Shown: one piece after another, positions 59,165-64,000 of the stretch
How positions within the stretch are numbered: position 1 is the stretch's first letter
Layout of the letters: each line of letters begins with the position of its first letter
NCBI GenBank assembly: GCA_034509755.1
Contig: CM067556.1
Coordinates: 16,391,501 to 16,455,500 of the forward strand
Origin: Anisodus tanguticus
Taxonomy: Eukaryota > Streptophyta > Magnoliopsida > Solanales > Solanaceae
DNA: 64,000 bases
Direction: 5' to 3'
The notes under the pieces: generated by a model
The model's input: the letters and a program-made list of their open reading frames with translations, nothing else
Database searches by the model: none
Told to the model about the DNA's origin: nothing
Made by a program: the position numbers and the translations under genes

Positions 59165-60060
59165 GCATATGTTTTTAGTTGGAGTGTTTAGTGTTTGTGT
59201 GAAGAGTATTAGAGTCAGAATATTGGAAGTTCTTGAGTTAGACATGGTCTATGCCAATTATTATCTTTTTTCTTCTTCTTTTCTCTAAATGAATATGGTC
59301 GATGTCTATTATGTTTGACACATATAACTAGGTGTCTTGCATTCATCAAATCATCAAGTTACCAATGCAGTTTATTCTTGTTAATGTTTCTCACATGGTA
59401 TTGTAGTCTTTACGATCCTATAGAAACTTAAATAGTGTCTCTACCTGTCTACCATCATAGTAGAGACCTAAGTAGCTTTTATTTCTGTTTTATAGTTTTA
59501 CTATCCTTATCTCCTTCCGCTGACCGTTCAACAACAACATGTGTATTCTTGGTGACAATTCCTTTGACACCACCTCTTTGGCTCTTTCCAAGTAACTGTC
59601 TTGGCGACATTCCGCCTCTTCCCGGTTATCATTCAGAGGGTGCTTCCCCTTTTTCCCGTTACTGTTCTGGTGAAAACACACCTCTTATCCAGGGCTATTT
59701 TGGTGACACCACGCCCTTTTCGGTGACCATTGAGGTAATACTACCAGTTTCAACCACTTATTTTCCATTAATTTTCTGTGAGAGCTTCTGACAGTGGCAT
59801 GTTTTTCTGAAAATGCACTGGTGACTAACTCTTTTTTTTGTTTTCAAAATAGACAAACTTAATTTCGTTTCCCACCTTGAGTCTGAGGGCGCAAGTTGGC
59901 ACGTAACAGCTAGTGTTAGAATGCCCGAGTTAGAACATTAGACCCATAAGTTCTTGAGTTAGGTATTGTGTCTCATTGAAGAATACGATATATTAATTGT
60001 GTTTTAACACCTATAAATAGGTGTCCATTTGTTCATCAAATTATCAAATCATTACATTTT
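59165..60060 (+). mobile_element. Small LTR retroelement remnant (TRIM-like) in intron 2 of the WD40 gene
   Basis: Two diverged segments, 59180-59390 and 59930-60060, share AGTTCTTGAGTTAG, TAGGTGTC and TTCATCAAAT-ATCAA. The second carries a TATA-type ACCTATAAATAGGTGTCC. Directly after the first is TGGTATTGTAG, a worn primer-binding site. The inside (59400-59900) has a Pro/Thr-rich stretch and no pol domain. Confidence 0.4.
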
Positions 60061-60067
60061 TCTTCTC

Positions 60068-60074
<7 letters not shown>

Positions 60075-60117
<43 letters not shown>
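60075..60117. repeat. (AT)n microsatellite
   Basis: AT dinucleotide tract between the TRIM-like element and the SINE end. Confidence 0.9.
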
Positions 60118-60118
<1 letters not shown>

Positions 60119-60124
60119 CATTAG

Positions 60125-60185
60125 AGTGCGGCCTTCCCCGGACCCTGCTAATGCGGATGCTTTGTGCACCGGGCTGCCCCTTTAT
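60125..60185 (+). mobile_element. Au-type SINE, 3' end
   Basis: GTGCGGCCTTCCCCGGACCC followed by GCTTTGTGCACCGGGCTGCC matches the conserved 3' half of the Au SINE family of plants. The 5' half with the Pol III boxes is absent. Confidence 0.7.
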
Positions 60186-61423
60186 TGTAGTCTGTTAGTC
60201 TAAATTTATCCATATGACATTATTTGTGTGCATTATGCCCTTTTTCTGAGAATTTTTATCATCCACTTTTGTATGCATCCAACAAACTACTTAGCTGGAG
60301 AATCAAGATATTGTTGTCTGACTTGTCTCCCAAGCATTATCTCCCCTCCCCACTCCGCGGACATTTTGTTCCAACAAGATTTGATGTACTTTTTATTTAA
60401 ATCTATAGTATTCAAACTCCTTCAACTTCATTACATATGTTATCATAAACATTGTACGCAATGCCCAACACAAAGATGGATATTATTTTTGAAACTGGTG
60501 ACTATTAACACAAAGATGGATATATCGCTGAATCAATCAACAATACCTCGGCTCTAGATTAGTTGGGGTGGTTTATATGAAGGCTCTGCATCCATTAGAC
60601 TCTATTTAGGTATTGATTTGGTAAATTGCAAAGTTAAGAGAAGCACTATCCCCTGTAAGATGTTTTAGCTCTTAAAAGTCCCAAAACACTATCCCCTGTA
60701 TTGTTCCGTCTAGCATCTTAGGGTTGTCAAGTGGGAGAACCTAGAGCAATACAGTATTTCTAGATGCAATAAACCCTTCCTGATCCAGTCTAATTCTTTT
60801 ATTAATAACACAATATCAACCAAATGGAGTAGTGAGGAATCATATACCCATTCACGACTTGTTTGGGACTGAGTGTAGTAGTTGTACACAATACTAACTA
60901 AATAAGATGATTAGTGGAGAAAAACATGAAGTTGCACAAACCTGGCTTGAAACACATTGATGAAATAGGGTCACCATTTCCAACATCCATTGTAAAGATT
61001 TTATCTTTGCACCTCAAATCAAACCAGCACACACAACCATCCTATTATACCCACAAATATTAGCCAAAAAATGATCAAATACACTGAAAACAACAGTCGA
61101 ACTCAATGCACTTCAAATAAAGTTTCAATCTTTTTAATAACAAAATTCATAATTCAGCAGTCAAAAGAACCCCACATGGCCTATACTTCATCTTGGTGTC
61201 TAAATAATCAAAGTAACATTTAAAAAAAATTGAGATAGAATATGGAAAAGGTTGCACCTCAGCTGCGGTGGCAATAACACCAGGGCGGTTTTGGGAGGCG
61301 ACACAGCAGGTGGTGCTTGCTTTGTGACCCTTGAGCTTCTTGCTTCCTCCATTCTTGCTCTGTTTGTAACTCTGGTAATAAAAACCCTTCTTGACCCTTT
61401 TGTGTGTTTTCTTGTTTGGGCAT

Positions 61424-63023
61424 CAAAATGATGTCGTATCAGACTAATATATACACCAAGTTATGCTATGATTTATTAGTATAAGTAATAAAAACAGATA
61501 AAAATGATATATTAACTATGATTAAGCCACAATCTTATGCACTTATTATTAGTTCGATCCACGCAAGAAATAAGTATTTTTCAATCGAAAGTAATACTAG
61601 TAGGAACAAAAATGAATTTGTGATGCATATTTTTTTGAAAGAAATTAAAACGACATGATAAAATGAGATTTAATATTATGAGTTCAAATTGGATGATAGG
61701 AAAAATGAACTTACTATGAATGATTTGTAATTTACTTATTAGACACATTTTATGTTACCCAATATTTGTTTGTGATATGAATTATGTTTAGTAGTAGAAA
61801 TGTAAATGTGAAGCTTAAATAATTGAGATCCTGGTACTAATGCCAATGATATTTGCAAGCATGGTTCATTTCTGAGGAACAAATCTATCTGTCAAACTTA
61901 TTATGAGGTGTCGTATCAAGTATGATTTTAATTTTGAAATATGTGATTAGCAGAGTTAGTTCACTAAATTGGTAAATGATATTGTATTATCCTTACGCGA
62001 GAAAGCCTGAATAGAATGTTCACAAATTATCTTTTGAGTCCACCGAAATCACAAACTCACCTCCCATTTGTACTTTCACAATTACGATTCGACACTTAAT
62101 AGTTGTGACTTTATTTGTTTCATTATAACTTTATAAATGAAACCAGGCTGATTACAATTTTAAGAATCAGTCTTCCCCTTAGTAACTTCCTTCAAAGTAA
62201 ACTCCATGATCATGGCCGATATCCATTTATTCTATTTGACATGTCTTCCTCAAACTATAGTTAATGAATCAGAACGGACCTCAACATACAAAAGAAGTAA
62301 TCCATGTATTTTAAAAATAGTTACAACGATATAAAGGTAGTAACAATCATGGCCGACTTTTCCATTTTATTTGAAAATCATAATGATATGCCTGTAGCTT
62401 AAAGTAAAAGGATTACCAAGTCCTAAAAGACTGTAACAAATAAAAGGAAGAAATTGGAGCTTCAAACAGACTTTTTGATTTTGCAGTAACTCTGTTTATT
62501 TCAATTTAATTGAATCCATATTCGAACTACAATCGAGTATCTCATTTGGAATTCCAAAACCCACTACCAAAATACAGTTCTCTATGAAGAAAAGGAGTTT
62601 GCCCTGTTCCTAGTTTAATATACATAAAACTGCAACTCAAAACTCAACAATGTGAGTCAAGAAGCAGCCAAAAAATGGATCAAAAGGCTAACTTTACTTT
62701 CTCATACATTTGTAGAGGGAAAAAATGGAGAAAATTCACAAAGATTCAAACTTTATGATTTAATTGTGGAAGCAACAGTATGAGCCCACCATTTAAGACT
62801 ATGTTTAATGTCAATTTCATTGCTGGTAGCTTGTACTTTCCAATTCATCAATGGGCTCATTCTCTTTTTCCTTTCAAGAACTTCCCATGCTTCAGAAAGA
62901 TAAGGCCTAGCCCTTGACTAAAAAAAAAATCACTTTTTGTTGATCATCAGTACCCCTATTTTTGCCTAGTTTATGTAATCCTGGAATAATATCAACCAAA
63001 TTTGAATTTGAAAGTATGTAAGT
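61424..63023. other. Spacer upstream of the WD40 gene
   Basis: AT-rich promoter side of the WD40 locus. No additional gene, tRNA or bounded mobile element was recognised. Confidence 0.45.
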
Positions 63024-64000
63024 TTAGAGACAATCTATATTTTGGATAAAATGTATTTGAACACATTCATATTATTAATGAGATTAATATTTATGGCATT
63101 TGCAATTATTTAATTATTTGCAATTATTCATATATGTGTATCCTTTGAGCTTACGTTGTCATTAATAAAGTGAGATATTAATGATAGAACGTAACTCTCA
63201 AAATAGCCTCGACTAATGATCATCGAGAATGGGATATCGATGATATGCTATAAGTCGACATGTGGTCCGCATCACATTCTTGGAGAATGTAGTATGTCTC
63301 ATAACTACGAGTAATGGTTACTCGTGATGGACACATGGATACTTTGGAGAAGTATTGGTATACCTTGCCGATAAACTATTTGTTATACATGTCTATAGTG
63401 TTATCGACGTGTGGAATATAAAGGTTCTTTGACTTGAGGTCAATACGCACCTTGTTTACAGAATGATGTAGTTTGATCAAGTTCTAAGCTTAAACTCCTT
63501 ATGGATACGATACGGCTTGTGTTGGGTGCATCGGGATGTAAATCAAGGTGGTAGTTGAGCCAAGAATAAGATTCATTCCTCGATTGAAAATTCGAGAGAG
63601 CACTCAACTTCTCAATGTTATTAGGTTGACTAAAGTCACTGGCGAGTGCAAGAGACATATTTAGAATATGGTCTAGTTGTCAACTAATAAATGTGAGATA
63701 AAGTGATTAAGCCATTTGGATAGAAACTTGGCAAATCCTAAGCTTAATCGAGTGTGTCGCGAATGAAAGGAATTTATAGTTTCGCATAAAGGTTACGTTT
63801 GCTGGATTCATGTAAACTTACTTCACGTATTGAGTTCGACATACGACGCAGTCTAGGAGTTCATATGGACCTTAATTACATTAATGTCGCTATGTGAAGG
63901 CCTATAGGGTCACACTATATGCGATTGTTTCTTCGATCTAAGAGTGTATTGAGAAAGTATTAAATATTCGATTGAGAGTCGATATATTTAATTTATAATA
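63024..64000 (+). repeat. LTR-like dispersed repeat, second copy, running off the window
   Basis: Begins TAGAGACAATC and follows the minus strand of 18480-19943 base for base over long stretches (AAGTCGACATGTGGTC, CTCCTTATGGATACGATAC region, GCCAAGAATAAGATTCATTC). The copy is inverted relative to the first and cut by the window end. Confidence 0.75.

Larger units (their letters stand above)
53272..61423 (-). pseudogene. WD40-repeat protein gene (WDR53-like), probably decayed
   Basis: Eleven exon-like blocks: 61258-61423, 60942-61041, 58913-58974, 58594-58650, 57575-57634, 57363-57419, 57050-57092, 56078-56155, 53688-54016, 53459-53612 and 53272-53358. Removing two extra bases gives about 396 residues in phase. 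WD-type sequence: GVIATAAEDGCVCWFDLRCK, FLAAADDSGDVK, QFIPWRPWE, LVLWDFSNGRSQKIWDFG, FLISGGNNRQVKVWD and a C-terminal SDTSKVVKVYTIE. A Lys/Ser-rich insert (KPKKGSKSAPK) lies before the last repeats. Lesions: one extra base just after the ATG (GGG at 61418-61420), one extra base near 53696, and two acceptors lacking AG (57420-57421 and 56156-56157). Intron 6 is U12-type. Introns 2 and 8 carry retroelements. WD40 propellers are scaffolds; the partner here is unknown. Sequence error instead of decay cannot be excluded. Confidence 0.75.

Overview
The window reads as nuclear DNA of a eudicot plant, almost certainly a member of the Solanaceae. The genes are split by many GT-AG introns, the spacers are AT-rich, and the repeats are of kinds known from solanaceous genomes: a TS-type SINE tail ending in GTT repeats, the matching 3' end of an RTE-type LINE, an Au-type SINE end, short-LTR Ty1/copia elements primed by initiator Met-tRNA, and hAT and Mutator-type elements. 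There is no operon structure, CRISPR array or bacterial feature.

Five protein-coding loci are supported, all on the minus strand. (1) 885-4104: the 5' nine exons of an LRR receptor kinase (NIK/SERK-type, LRR-II family); the rest of the kinase lies beyond position 1. (2) 6828-12686: a complete 12-exon GSK3/SHAGGY-like kinase of clade I type, 382 residues. (3) 41955-43163: a single-exon receptor-like protein resembling RLP51/RLP55. (4) 46817-51635: a 13-exon secondary-wall cellulose synthase, CESA8/IRX1 type, with one base missing in exon 11. (5) 53272-61423: an 11-exon WDR53-like WD40 protein with two 1-base insertions and two splice acceptors that lack AG, so probably a decayed gene. One tRNA-Glu(CTC) lies at 20437-20509.

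The spacers are mobile-element country. 12.9-20 kb holds foldback elements, LTR fragments and a long solo-LTR-like repeat. 21.1-21.9 kb is a large inverted duplication. 22.1-23.2 kb is the 5' end of a copia element. 27.9-33.5 kb is a copia element (28781-33515) nested in an hAT-like element. 35.1-38.8 kb has two solo LTRs of one family around a 9-bp-TSD MITE; a third copy sits in a WD40-gene intron at 54467-55714. 39.3-41.2 kb is an internally deleted hAT transposon with an exact 8-bp duplication. 45.2-45.8 kb is a 5'-truncated LINE. The window ends in a second, inverted copy of the 18.5-19.9 kb repeat.

Functionally the genes are unrelated: cell-surface signalling (LRR kinase, RLP), intracellular signalling (GSK3), xylem wall synthesis (CESA8) and a WD40 scaffold. 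The order LRR-II kinase, RLP55-like, WD40 recalls the Arabidopsis neighbourhood At5g45780-At5g45770-At5g45760, which suggests an old gene order stretched by transposon insertion. That comparison is from memory and was not run. Exon boundaries were placed by hand from splice motifs, reading phase and family similarity.
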